Assembly: GCA_030272585.1 (NCBI GenBank)
Contig: BSYQ01000007.1
Coordinates: 3,166,001-3,230,000 of the forward strand
DNA length: 64,000 bases
Source of the DNA: Bryopsis sp. KO-2023
Taxonomy: Eukaryota; Chlorophyta; Ulvophyceae; Bryopsidales; Bryopsidaceae
Direction of reading: 5' to 3'
In this document: one piece after another, positions 52,011 to 61,670 of the stretch
How positions within the stretch are numbered: position 1 is the stretch's first letter
Layout: each line of letters begins with the position of its first letter
Program-made: the position numbers and the translations under genes
The notes under the pieces: generated by a model
What the model was told of the DNA's origin: nothing
Databases searched by the model: none
The model's input: the letters and a program-made list of their open reading frames with translations, nothing else

Positions 52011-52690
52011 TCAGGATTATCCACGATGCTGATCGCACCCTTCTCTAGATAATCCTTTCTGATTTCCCTCCATTCTTTTCTTTGAGTTTCAGACTTAAGA
52101 AAAGAACCACCGAACTGCTGGGTTCGTGGTGTACCGTCAAATCGCACTTTGACACCCCCTGATATGATTCGCAGTACCTCTTGCGATGTACCAATTCTCC
52201 GCCACTGACCCCCATTCCGTCGTACTTTCAACGCCGTCCACTGTGCCGACAGGTCCTCCAGTCCCTGTGTCGTCGAGTCCAGGTCATCTCCCATGGACCC
52301 TGTCGTCCTGTTTTCGTTCCTCTTTTCCTTGGTGAGCGCCCTCGTCTGCTTTTGATCCTGTATTGCCGTTTCTTCACAGCACGCGGATCAGGCAGTACAA
52401 ACCCTAGCTTTTGGCCCCATCACTTGGCGCACCAGAGCAGGGTAATGGCGCAGCACAGCGCTGGGAGCGAACAGCAGGCACCGTGGACGTGGTTTTAGGC
52501 GGGACCGCAGCTGTGAATTGTCGATATGACCGTTCAAAAACGACCCCTTCCCGAATTCGCCGATGTAGTGCCCCAGGCTGCGACCAGGTGAGTGTTGTGC
52601 GTGTTGACGATCCTCTTCCAGAGAGTGTCGCTCCACACACTGAGATCTCCTTACAAGGAGCCAGCAAAAGGTTGCTGGGCTGCTCGAAGA
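52011..52690 (-). pseudogene. DIRS-1 RT start and decayed gag of the minus copy
   Basis: From ATG 52294: MGDDLDSTTQGLEDLSAQW and RKDYLEKGAISIVDNPD, cut by the solo unit. Upstream, 52690-52390 resembles the gag start of DIRS-2 (ERHSLEEDRQHAQH...RDLGHY-like) but without its ATG and with a stop. Confidence 0.7.
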
Positions 52691-52967
52691 GCAGAAAAGT
52701 GAATAGCAAAACAAATGGCCCGCTTATATCCTTGCTGTGCAGCACTACAGTCGTACAGCGGTGCTGTGCTGTGCATTGTAATGCTGCAATCAGAACCGCA
52801 CAAACTAAATGTCTGACTGCCACCCTGGCAGCACCAGAACCACCGAATACGCACATCAAATCCTGACCACTCAAACGAGTACAGCTAAGCCAAGTACCTC
52901 CACAATCACGAAACTACCCGCCCTGTGCCCAACTGCCGCATAAACTTTTCAACTGACGTTGAAGACA

Positions 52968-53254
52968 TGCATTCCATCCCAAACATAGCGAGCAGCGAGT
53001 CGTTCCTCAGTTAAAGCACGATTACTATGTCCCAGATCATCATGTGCTTTCTTTAACAGAGCAGGGGCGTATTGCTTAGGAATCATCAAACGCCAGGTGC
53101 CGACTTTGGACAATTTGAGCAAACGACCCTCCTGAATACGAAATTGCGGGCGAACCTCTTCCACGCGAGTATCCAACAGCCATCCGTCCACCTCATTAGT
53201 GGTCAGCAAACGCCACACAGGACCGGTATACGCATCAGTCAACAGCGAAGCCAG
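52968..53254 (-). pseudogene. Gypsy-B integrase N-terminus, truncated
   Basis: Reads LASLLTDAYTGPVWRLL, RIQEGRLLKLSKVGTWRLMIP and LLKKAHDDLGHSNRALTEERL, the HX4H half of the integrase zinc-binding domain, and stops at the DIRS junction (YVWDGM). The C-C half and DDE core are gone. Confidence 0.75.
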
Positions 53255-53264
53255 CCATGGCGTA

Positions 53265-53351
53265 TGTATGTCGTATGTATTCACTCATGTATGTCGTTGC
53301 AACAGGGCGGTTTGCCCTACGCAACTTGTAATTCTGTTTCTGTTTCTGTTT
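53265..53351 (+). mobile_element. LINE1 3'-tip insertion of 87 bp with target duplication
   Basis: Hairpin plus TTTCTG tail with about 30 extra bases of TATGTCG-like sequence at the 5' joint. CCATGGCGTA is at 53255-53264 and 53352-53361. It splits the RT-RNase H/integrase frame of Gypsy-B. Confidence 0.85.
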
Positions 53352-54833
53352 CCATGGCGTAGGAATAGGAGAAGGCGAGGTCAAATCCACTGCAGCCGCA
53401 TCATGAGAAGCGGCAGAACGCTTTCCTGCGAAATACTCATAGCGAGACAGCACATCGGCCAGGACATTGTGCGCACCAGCAATGTGCTCCACAGAAAAAG
53501 GACAGATACACAAAGATTGTATATCATCCAGTCGCCGTAATACAAACGGCGAATGATTCTCAGGATTAAAAATCCCAAGAACAGCTTTATTATCGGTGAA
53601 AACCGAAAAAGGACGGTCGACTAAAAAAGGCTGAAAAGCAGCCACTGCTTTGCAAAAACCATCTAATTCCGCATGATTGCTAGAGGACCACGAACGGGAG
53701 TTTATCGAACTCCAAAACTGAATGATTCGTTCGCCCTGCAGTAAAACAGCCCCATGCCCAACACTGGAAGAGTCTAGAAAAATTTTCATCGGCTCCTTAG
53801 AGGCGTGGTCAAAAAAATCTAAGCCCCAGAGTTTATTAGTCAACGAAGAAACCAACGACTGCCACAAAGAACGAAAATCATCAGTTTGAAAAGCCACTGG
53901 ATCAGCCGATCGAAAACACTTCAGTGGTGCAACTGTGCGATGCAAAAAAGGGTGAAAACTCGCTAATCCATTCATCAACCCAAAGAAACCGCGCAAATCA
54001 AATTTGTTTTGAGGAAGAGGAAGATCCTCGATTTTATTAAGCGTTTGAGGATCCATTTTGAAACCAGCGGAACTCACATGCACGCCAAGAAAAAAGATAG
54101 AAGAACTAAAAAACTCACACTTTTCGAGTTGGAGACTCCAGCCATCCTTGTGGAGTTCATCCAGTAAAATGTCCAGCGCGACACGATGCGTCGCCAGATC
54201 GTCAGTGGCTAACGCCAGGTCGTCAACATATGCATGCAGTTCGACTCCTGGCGGTAGCTTGGTTCGCACTTTCGCCAAAGTAAAGTGCATAGCACGCATA
54301 TAGTAATGCATGCTATTGTGATAGCCTTCTTTTAGCCTTGTCATCACATAATTTTGACCTCCGAACTCAAAACCAAAGTATGTGGCTATTCCATCAGAAA
54401 TAGGAATGCACATAAAGGCAGAGGCTATGTCTAGCTGTGAAAAGACTTTCTTTTTTTGCATTCGTTTCAAAATAGCCCCTCTATCCAGTGGAGGTGAATA
54501 AACTTGCTTAATGCTAGCATTAAGCATCCTGAAATCAAAACAAACCCGCAGTTTTTGACTGCGGGGTTTAGGAACGACGACTAAAGGAGTCATCACCCTA
54601 GGTGTAAAAGACACCTTCTTTACCAGCCCCAAGCTAACCCATTCTGCCACTTCACGTTTCACTACTTCAAAAAAACGCCCAGTCAAATCTCTTTGGCGAA
54701 AGTTAGAAAAAGAATCCGAGGAAATAAAAGGCATGTCCTCAACTGTCTCCTTATTAAATTTCCCGATGGGCTGTGAAAAGAGCTCAGCATATTTTTTTTG
54801 AATGTGTGATAATAACAAACTCTTCACATCCAT
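53352..54833 (-). CDS. pol: Gypsy-B reverse transcriptase-RNase H
   Basis: ATG at 54833, but the frame is open to about 54900 and overlaps the gag-protease ORF in the plus-one frame. RT: VVVPKPRSQKLRVCFDFRML, FSQLDIASAFMCIPI, catalytic HAYVDDLALATDD, KCEFFSSSIFFLGVHVS, LRGFFGLMNGLASFHPF. RNase H: KIFLDSSSVGHGAVLLQ, SNHAELDGFCKAV, VFTDNKAVLG and VEHIAGAHNVLADVLSR. Intact up to the LINE tip, after which codons from the LINE are read. Confidence 0.85.
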
Positions 54834-54867
54834 TTCTGAGTCTTTATTTCCATCATTTATTGCTCCA

Positions 54868-56814
54868 TTAAACGCACCGAATGCGTTTACTGTCCTGATG
54901 AGCTAATTGAATTTGAAATCGAAAATCACCCACCGACAATCCAACCACAGCAGTGCGACTGCCAACGTGAACTGCCCTGCTCGAAGCATTGAAAACCGTT
55001 ACCTTAAGAGGTTTTCCCGCTTCCCATAGCGACGATGATGTGAGGAGGCCGATAGGCATGCGTCCAGAGTCGAAAACAGGGATACTGCGGTCTGCGCGAA
55101 ACGGCAGTATGAAAGTGCGAGAGGCTTTAGATGCGATCACGAAAGAACGACCCACTGGAATAAAAACATTCTCGCCTCGCTGCACTGGTTCCACCACTCC
55201 TCTTTCTGTAGCCTGGATCGTAACTGTAGTGGGTGCAACCTCCTTTGCCTCGACGCCTTTGGTATATGTGTTTTCGCCTCGAACAGCCAAACACTGCACT
55301 GCCGTTTGTCGACTCATCTCGATTAAACCTTTCGCTGGATTAATCCTGCACTCAAATCGCTTCAATAAGTCGTTGCCCACCAGCAGATCATGCGAAACCT
55401 CATCACAAACCATAAACTCATGCAACATGGTTTTCTTTCCCAGGGTCACGTGCATCTCCGCAACTCCTTTCGCCTGCAACGTGGTTTGGTTAAAACAGCG
55501 TATAGCTGAGCGCGCCATGTCAACTTTCAACTCAGACCCAGCTCGCTTCAAGGTGCGGGAGGAGATAATCGATATAGATGCACCAGTGTCGACGAGTCCA
55601 TTCATCGTAACGCGATCATTCAAAACCACTGGGCAGTATAACAGCGAGCTTGCGAAATTGATGCCTGCCGTGTCCATTTCGTCAGCGATGGCGACATTCA
55701 CTATTTCACCTTCCTCTGCCATAGGATCTTCTTCAGCGAAAATATCGTCCTCAAAATACTCGTCAACTTTGTCATCCTTCGTGGCGTCGTCAGTATCCAC
55801 GTGAAATATCCCAGGCTGTTTGTCACCACGACCTCCTTTTGAACGCTGACGAGTGAATGGGCGTGCCTTTTCCCCTCCTTCTCCAGTACCTTGGCTTTTC
55901 ACGAGATAGGTCAAAAACGAACGAAAGCGTTTATCTCGTTTCGCGAAATCAGCAACATAGTGTTTGAGCGTGGAAATAGGCACGCGTCTCAGCGTATCCA
56001 CATGCGACGAAGTTCCTTCCAAAGCCGAAACACTTCCCTTACTCAACTCCAGAGCGTCGATCTCCATAGCATCCTCGACTCCTTTATCACTCAAATTTCC
56101 AGCGAGTAACCAATCCGTTCTTCTGCGAACAACCTGGATGACTTGGTCGAGACTCGTCTGCAGGATATCATATCCCGCTAATGTATTTCGAACATCCGTT
56201 GGCAGTTTGTTTAGTAACAACTGCAGCTTTCTCGATGGAGCCACATGGGGATATTCGTCACAGACAGTCTTGAACCTGCTCGTAAACGCCAACAGGGACT
56301 CCCCTTTTTCTTTCTTCAACGACAAGATCCTTTGTTCTGGACTGAGAATACTCTCCGTTGGAAGGAGATTGTTTAGATTCGCCTTGATAGAATCCCAGCA
56401 CGCAGTCTCTATGCGTTCCTCGTCAGTCAGTCGAATTCTTCGCTCTGGATTGTCTGGGTCCTGAATAAACCACTCTGTAGCCTTCAACGCATTAGTGATC
56501 ATTTTATAGATGGCTCGTCCTTCATGTGTGGTCGGCGCAACGTGCTTAAGAATGACACGTGCTCTCTCCGTGGTCTCTTCCTCTGTGACCTCGGCATACG
56601 GGACGAGCCAGTCTGCCGTCTCCCTTGTCCATTTCGTCACTCTCTGTATCTTTTCAACGTCAGCCATGTCGTGCCTGCGGTCCTTCCTAGGACGCGATAT
56701 GTCCGGAAAAAAAAGGTGTTCGTCAGTTTCAAACCAAGGCGTGTTACGCCACTTAGCTTGCTTGTCGAGGTCTGTCACACTCGACGTGTCTGAGGTAGCA
56801 CGTCCTTGTGCCAA
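54868..56814 (-). CDS. gag: Gypsy-B Gag-protease
   Basis: The frame is open from a stop near 56945; the first ATG is at 56667 (MADVEKIQRV). The upstream part (from a TTG at 56814 and beyond) also looks coding, so a non-ATG start is possible. Gag: RAIYKMITNALKATEWF, LLPTESILSPEQRILSLKKEKGESLLAFTSRFKTV, KLQLLLNKLPTDVRNTL. No zinc knuckle is seen; a basic stretch (RQRSKGGRGDKQ) may bind RNA. Protease: MNGLVDTGASISIIS and SHDLLVGNDLLKRF. A C-terminal beta-rich segment (VFIPVGRSFVIASKASRTFIL...VHVGSRTAVVGL) resembles the post-protease region of some metavirid elements. No internal stop. Confidence 0.82.
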   Translation of the reverse strand: MAQGRATSDTSSVTDLDKQAKWRNTPWFETDEHLFFPDISRPRKDRRHDMADVEKIQRVTKWTRETADWLVPYAEVTEEETTERARVILKHVAPTTHEGRAIYKMITNALKATEWFIQDPDNPERRIRLTDEERIETACWDSIKANLNNLLPTESILSPEQRILSLKKEKGESLLAFTSRFKTVCDEYPHVAPSRKLQLLLNKLPTDVRNTLAGYDILQTSLDQVIQVVRRRTDWLLAGNLSDKGVEDAMEIDALELSKGSVSALEGTSSHVDTLRRVPISTLKHYVADFAKRDKRFRSFLTYLVKSQGTGEGGEKARPFTRQRSKGGRGDKQPGIFHVDTDDATKDDKVDEYFEDDIFAEEDPMAEEGEIVNVAIADEMDTAGINFASSLLYCPVVLNDRVTMNGLVDTGASISIISSRTLKRAGSELKVDMARSAIRCFNQTTLQAKGVAEMHVTLGKKTMLHEFMVCDEVSHDLLVGNDLLKRFECRINPAKGLIEMSRQTAVQCLAVRGENTYTKGVEAKEVAPTTVTIQATERGVVEPVQRGENVFIPVGRSFVIASKASRTFILPFRADRSIPVFDSGRMPIGLLTSSSLWEAGKPLKVTVFNASSRAVHVGSRTAVVGLSVGDFRFQIQLAHQDSKRIRCV

Positions 56815-56969
56815 GTCGTGAGAGCGCGTATCTGCGTCCTCGCTGGTTCGCTGTCCTTTTGCGGTTGCAAACGAGCTATCACTGAAGGATAGCTCGAGGT
56901 CGAGCTCTTCGAGTTCAACGCCTAAGCGAGCCAGCGTGCGAACTTATACGACTGAATAGACCGAAAACA

Positions 56970-56981
56970 GCTCCGAAACCA
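56970..56981 (-). other. Gypsy-B primer-binding site
   Basis: On the minus strand TGGTTTCGGAGC directly follows the LTR end GTTACA. The same core as in Gypsy-A and the LARD-like element. Confidence 0.75.
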
Positions 56982-57131
56982 TGTAACAAACTCGAACGCA
57001 GACTGTCTCAACGCGAACAAACGTTCGCTATCTCTTGTTTACAAGTTTCCCTGTCGAACTTTATACCTTCCCACGACTAATCGAAACTGTCCACAAGATT
57101 CCCTCACTATCGCACTACCCCACGTTACACA
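56982..57131 (-). repeat. Gypsy-B 5' LTR (about 150 bp)
   Basis: On the minus strand it starts TGTGTAAC (57131) and ends GTTACA (56982), giving inverted ends. A TATA box (GGTATAAAG, about 57058-57067) lies inside. The start is chosen from the inverted termini; no second LTR is available to confirm it. Confidence 0.6.
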
Positions 57132-57301
57132 GCACCACTTCCTTTCGTCCACTACTGCCTCATTTCAGTCATCTACCGCTTTGGCGCTCACAGTACGCTT
57201 GGAGATTCCCGTTTTGTTTTGGTGCTGGGTGATTTCAACGCTAGCACTGCGGTTTCCAGTGATGGACCGGACGTTCCTGGATTGCCAGTTCGTGTTTCTA
57301 G
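57132..57301 (+). pseudogene. LINE endonuclease fragment
   Basis: Plus frame reads AHSTLGDSRFVLVLGDFNAST and SSDGPDVPGLPVRVS, aligning with the LINE1 segment VVLLGDFNGHTG...DGEDVGF. It is more diverged than LINE2 and is cut on the right by the solo unit. Confidence 0.55.
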
Positions 57302-57857
57302 TTTATGACGGAAAATCGTTGGGGCAGTCCCACCCAAGAACACGGACACACATGAACACTAGATAATAAAATACAGCATCTTAAAATAAAAACCAGAATT
57401 GTCCCAATAAACACAGCCATTGTTTTGATAGAATCATTTTGCCTTCTCAAAGAAGAATATCCCAGTTTGGCTTTTCGGAGCCAGAGAGCGACAAAAACCC
57501 ATAAAATCCATAAAAAACCATTTATCCAAACTTCCTAATGTAATTCAAAAAGCCGATAGACCGGGCGGGTGGGTGGGAGAGCAGAAAAGTGAATAGCAAA
57601 ACAAATGGCCCGCTTATATCCTTGCTGTGCAGCACTACAGTTGTACAGCGGTGCTGTGCTGTGCATTGTAATGCTGCAATCAGAACCGCACAAACTAAAT
57701 GTCTGACTGCCACCCTGGCAGCACCAGAACCACCGAATACGCACATCAAATCCTGACCACTCAAACGAGTACAGCTAAGCCAAGTACCTCCACAATCACG
57801 AAACTACCCGCCCTGTGCCCAACTGCCGCATAAACTTTTCAACTGACGTTGAAGACA
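57302..57857 (-). mobile_element. Second solo split-repeat unit (A-spacer-B)
   Basis: 556 bp, same organisation as 51453-52010 but minus strand. Its A end (TGTCTTC at 57857 leftward) abuts the start of DIRS-2 (TGGCATCAACG, 57858), head to head. The left flank is a LINE fragment. Confidence 0.85.
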
Positions 57858-57940
57858 TGGCATCAACGTAGTTGATAAGTTTATGCGGCAGTTGGGCTCT
57901 GGGCGGGTAAATTAGTGGCTGTGGAGGTACAGGGCTTAGC

Positions 57941-58807
57941 AGAAACAGAAACAGAATTACAAGTTGCGTAGGGCAAACCGCCCTGTTGCAACGACATACA
58001 TGAGTGAAGCGTGTCCCAACGTTCGAAGCAAGGCAAAAGCCTCTGACTGTAATCAACTCCTAAATGAACAAAATCTCCTAAAACAAAAAAAGATCTCCAA
58101 CGTCTCTGAAACCAGAAATCCCCAATCGAAACTCAAGAAAGAGCCCAAACGTCAAAACATAAAACCAAACACAAGAATCGGTCGCTTCCAACTCAGAAAA
58201 CCAGAGCGAGCGCCCAACAAACAGAGCAAACAACAAAGAACATCAACTTCCCCATCAAACGAAACATCCAGAACAACGAAAAACAAACACCACCAGTCGC
58301 TACAAGCTCACAACGAGCGAGCGTCCAACCACTCCCTACGCAAGGCGAGCGCCCGGCGAATATAAACAGCCACACGAACCTGCCCCGGACAATTAAACAA
58401 ACGAAACAGAGAGCCACGACTCTCTTCCACGACCGAGTTCACACGCAACCGCACATAAAGCGGACAAGCAAAAAGAAAATGCACCTCGTTTTCAGGCGTC
58501 GAAACCCCAGCGGCCAAACAAAACGGACAATACCTCTCGTTCAAAGGCACGTCTCTATCACTCAAGTCCACAGCATCGATCTCCAAACCGTGAAGACGAG
58601 CCCGAAAACGCACCCAAGTCGTACGCAAACCCAAATCCGTAAAAGAAGACAGCGCCTTCGTGTAACAAAACGTCGGTTTGAACCGATTGTAATACGCCAC
58701 GATACGCGGATGTCGAGAACGCAACTGACCCACAATATCTGCCTTATAGGCACGCGCCCAGGTCGCCACGTCCACCTCCACAAACCCATCGAACTGTGGA
58801 AAGGGCT
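57941..58807 (-). mobile_element. LINE1-L, 5'-truncated, 14-bp target duplication
   Basis: Minus-strand LINE1 3' copy with TTTCTG tail at the left, ORF2 C-terminus (58781-58308) and a 3' UTR with more differences than other copies. GTACAGGGCTTAGC lies at 57927-57940 and 58808-58821. Confidence 0.9.
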
Positions 58808-58925
58808 GTACAGGGCTTAGCTGTACTCGTTTGAGTGGTCAGGATTTGATGGATGTATTGCTTGGTTCTGGTGCTGCCAAGTGGCAGTCAGACTCTTGAT
58901 TTGTGGGGCTCTGAACGCAGCATTA

Positions 58926-59205
58926 TGTCTTCAACGTCAGTTGAAAAGTTTATGCGGCAGTTGGGCACAGGGCGGGTAGTTTCGTGATTGTGGAGGTACT
59001 TGGCTTAGCTGTACTCGTTTGAGTGGTCAGGATTTGATGTGCGTATTCGGTGGTTCTGGTGCTGCCAGGGTGGCAGTCAGACATTTAGTTTGTGCGGTTC
59101 TGATTGCAGCATTACAATGCACAGCACAGCACCGCTGTACGACTGTAGTGCTGCACAGCAAGGATATAAGCGGGCCATTTGTTTTGCTATTCACTTTTCT
59201 GCTCT
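58926..59205 (+). repeat. DIRS-1 A1 repeat with TATA box
   Basis: 280 bp from TGTCTTCAACG to TTTTCTGCTCT. GGATATAAGCGGG at about 59161-59173 is a likely promoter element. A palindromic stretch rich in TGCAGCATT, CAGCACAGC and GTGCTGCAC lies just upstream. Confidence 0.85.
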
Positions 59206-59270
59206 TCGAGCAGCCCAGCAATTCGTTTGCTGGCTCCTTGTAAGGAGATCTCAGTGTGTGGAGCGACACT

Positions 59271-59486
59271 CTCTAGAAGAGGCTCGTCAACACGCACAAC
59301 ACCGACCTGATCGCGACCTGGGGCAATACATCGGCGAAATCGTGAAGGGGTTGTTTGTGAACGGCCGTATCGACAGTTCGCAGCTGCTGTCTTGCTCAAG
59401 CCAACGTCCACAACGCCTGCTGTTCGCTCCAAGCGCTGTGCTGCGCCAAAACCATGCTCTGGTGCGCCGAGTGATGTGGCCAGCAA
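59271..59486 (+). pseudogene. DIRS-1 gag remnant without start codon
   Basis: The frame LEEARQHAQHRPDRDLGQYIGEIVKGLF aligns with the start of DIRS-2 ORF1 (MEEELYKALRHLLGRDLGHF), but the ATG is CTA here. After about 30 aligned residues the sequence departs and stops at 59486, so most of gag is missing. The same lesion is present in the 26.5-kb copy. Confidence 0.7.
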
Positions 59487-59570
59487 GCTAGGGTTTTGTA
59501 CTGCTCGACCTGCATGCTGTGCAGAAACAGCAATACAGGATCAGGAGCAGACAAGGGCGCTCACCCAGAA

Positions 59571-61658
59571 ATGGGGGAACTAAAACAGAACATGACAGAG
59601 CCTATGGGAGAGGATCTGTTCACAAGGACACAAGGGTTCGAGGACCTGTCGGCACAGTGGACAGCATTGAAAGTACGGCGAAACGTGAGTCAGTGGAGAC
59701 GGATTGGAACGTCTAATGAGGTACTGCGAATCATTTCGGGGGGTGTCAAAGTGCGGTTTGACGGTACACCACGAACGCAGCAGTTCAGTGGCTCTTTTCT
59801 TACGTCAGAAACGCAAAGAAAAGAATGGAGAGAAATCAGAAAGGATTATCTAGAGAAGGGTGCAATTAGCATCGTGGATAATCCTGATAAATCGGCTCAT
59901 GTCAGCCGATCTTTTTTGGTACCAAAAAAAGATGAATTTGGGAATAGAACTGGGCAGCGTCTGATAATAGACCTGAGGCCTTTAAATGCACAAGTGTTGC
60001 CCTATCCTGTGCATTACGAGGATTTGCGCTCGTTGCCTCATATGCTGCGCCAGAACGATTTTTTGATTAAGTTCGATTTGAAGGACGCCTTTTTTCACGT
60101 CGGGATTCATCCAGATCATAAGAAATTCTTTCAATTCGAAGTGGATGGTGAACGTTTCCAGTGCGAGGTGTCGCCGTTTGGATTCAGGGGTTCGCCTAAA
60201 ATTTATTGTGATTTGATTAAGAATTTGGTCAGGTTTTTGAGAAACCCAGGGATGATAAAAGAAATGAAAAAAGAGGGAACAGATGATTTTTTGTACGAGT
60301 ACTGGAAGCGTTATAGAAACGAGAAGAGAGTGAGATTAACGTGGTACTTGGATGATTTTCTCTGCATGCATTCCTCGGCTGCAGAGTTGAGAATTTTTGG
60401 TCGAATCATCAGAGGAATATTCGATCAGATGGGGATATCGTGGAAGGACTCCAAGTGTGTGTGGGATCCCTGCCAGAAGCTGCAACATTTGGGGTTCCTC
60501 GTGGACAGCCAGGCAGCGTTGTTTGTGCTCCCACCACACAGGCTGGAGCGCCTTCGAAAACATGCTCTTACTTTGAGACTACAGATCCTCAGGAGTGGTC
60601 GCCGCATACCGGCCAGGAAACTGGCCTCTTTTCTGGGTTTCGCCCAGTCATGCGCCCCCGCAATCAAAGGAACGAGGTTCTGGCTGCGCCACCTGTACGA
60701 TTGTCTCAAAGGCAAGAAGAACTGGAGCACCAGAGTGCAGGTTTCACGGCCTGCCATCGCAGCACTACGGTATTGGGAGCAGCTGTCTCCCGAGAAGACG
60801 ACGATGTGCATATGGCGGCCACCTCATTCGGGAGACCTCGCGGTGGATGCCAGCTTGACGGGATGGGGAGCGTCTCTGAAGATCCATGAGAAGGCTTCGG
60901 AGGACGCCCCACCGATGGCTTTGGCGGCAGGATTCTGGACGGGGGAAGAGCATATAAACCTACGAGAGCTGCAAGCAGTGGGTTTGGCAGTCAAGGCCTT
61001 CAAAGACAAGATCAGGGATCGGCGTTTGAAGTGCATCACCGACAGTCAGGTGATTGCTGCCATATTACGGAGTCAATGTTCGCGTTCAAGTCCGTTGTTC
61101 CAGGAGTACAAGCGGCTCTATTGGCTATTGGAAGCCATGAACATTGATTTCCAAGTGGAGTGGATTCCCAGCGCTCAGAACGTGTACCCCGATGCGCTGT
61201 CGCGGCTTTCGGAGAAGCAAGAGTACAGGTTGAACCCGAAGATCTTCGAGAAGCTGCAGGAACGGTTTCATCTGACGATCGACCGCTTTGCCTCGTTGGG
61301 TACACGACAGCTTGGGAGATTCAACAGTCTGGATCGCGAGCCAGGGACGGAGGGGACGAATTGCATGAATCAGAGCTTGGACCTGTGGAGGGCGGAGAGG
61401 AACTGGGTGTTCCCTCCCATCGAGAACGTTCCAGAAGTAGTGAAGCACCTTCTGGAGCACTCCCTCCCATGCCTGCTGTTGGTGCCACGTTGGTTGGACC
61501 GATGGTGGCATCAAGACCTGATGGCTGAGGCAACTCTGATCACAGTTCTGAATCCCAATGCGGCGACGATCCTGCCCGGGAGATTCGGAGGGCAAACACC
61601 TCCAGGCGCGAGCTATTGGCGCTGGAGCGTTTTCAAGACGGGTTTGCCAGGATGGTAA
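59571..61658 (+). CDS. DIRS-1 reverse transcriptase-RNase H
   Basis: ATG at 59571 (MGELKQN), 695 residues, intact. RT: SRSFLVPKKDEFGNRTGQR, IIDLRPLNAQV, FDLKDAFFHVGIHPDHKKFF, SPFGFRGSPKIYCDLI, catalytic TWYLDDFLCMHSS, WDPCQKLQHLGFLVD. RNase H: GDLAVDASLTGWGASLKI, EEHINLRELQAVGLAVKAF, LKCITDSQVIAAIL, PSAQNVYPDALSRL. The C-terminal extension (LTIDRFASLGTRQLGRFNSLD, WVFPPIENVPEVVKHLL, WLDRWWHQDLM) is typical of DIRS-type Pol. The methyltransferase domain known from some DIRS elements is not seen. Confidence 0.9.
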   Translation: MGELKQNMTEPMGEDLFTRTQGFEDLSAQWTALKVRRNVSQWRRIGTSNEVLRIISGGVKVRFDGTPRTQQFSGSFLTSETQRKEWREIRKDYLEKGAISIVDNPDKSAHVSRSFLVPKKDEFGNRTGQRLIIDLRPLNAQVLPYPVHYEDLRSLPHMLRQNDFLIKFDLKDAFFHVGIHPDHKKFFQFEVDGERFQCEVSPFGFRGSPKIYCDLIKNLVRFLRNPGMIKEMKKEGTDDFLYEYWKRYRNEKRVRLTWYLDDFLCMHSSAAELRIFGRIIRGIFDQMGISWKDSKCVWDPCQKLQHLGFLVDSQAALFVLPPHRLERLRKHALTLRLQILRSGRRIPARKLASFLGFAQSCAPAIKGTRFWLRHLYDCLKGKKNWSTRVQVSRPAIAALRYWEQLSPEKTTMCIWRPPHSGDLAVDASLTGWGASLKIHEKASEDAPPMALAAGFWTGEEHINLRELQAVGLAVKAFKDKIRDRRLKCITDSQVIAAILRSQCSRSSPLFQEYKRLYWLLEAMNIDFQVEWIPSAQNVYPDALSRLSEKQEYRLNPKIFEKLQERFHLTIDRFASLGTRQLGRFNSLDREPGTEGTNCMNQSLDLWRAERNWVFPPIENVPEVVKHLLEHSLPCLLLVPRWLDRWWHQDLMAEATLITVLNPNAATILPGRFGGQTPPGASYWRWSVFKTGLPGW

Positions 61659-61670
61659 CCTGTTGGTTTT

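Larger units (their letters stand above)
41542..52967 (-). mobile_element. DIRS-1 element (minus), opened by four or more nested insertions
   Basis: Order read leftward: A1 (52967-52690), gag remnant, RT (from 52294), a solo repeat inserted at 52010-51453, RT, LINE1-K, RT/RNase H, LINE1-J, RNase H, ORF3 with a LINE1 tip, B1 (42239-42098), A2 (42097 to about 41818), spacer, B2 (about 41683-41542). Removing the insertions restores the order of the 4.39-kb copy at 58926-63312. The flanks are LINE2 RT (left) and Gypsy-B integrase (right). Confidence 0.85.
52968..57131 (-). mobile_element. Gypsy-B, minus strand, truncated in integrase
   Basis: Reading leftward: 5' LTR (57131-56982), primer-binding site, gag-protease ORF, RT-RNase H ORF in the plus-one frame, start of integrase, then cut at 52968 by the DIRS-1 A1 end. 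One LINE1 tip lies at 53265-53351. The missing integrase core and 3' LTR are not found elsewhere in the window. Confidence 0.82.
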
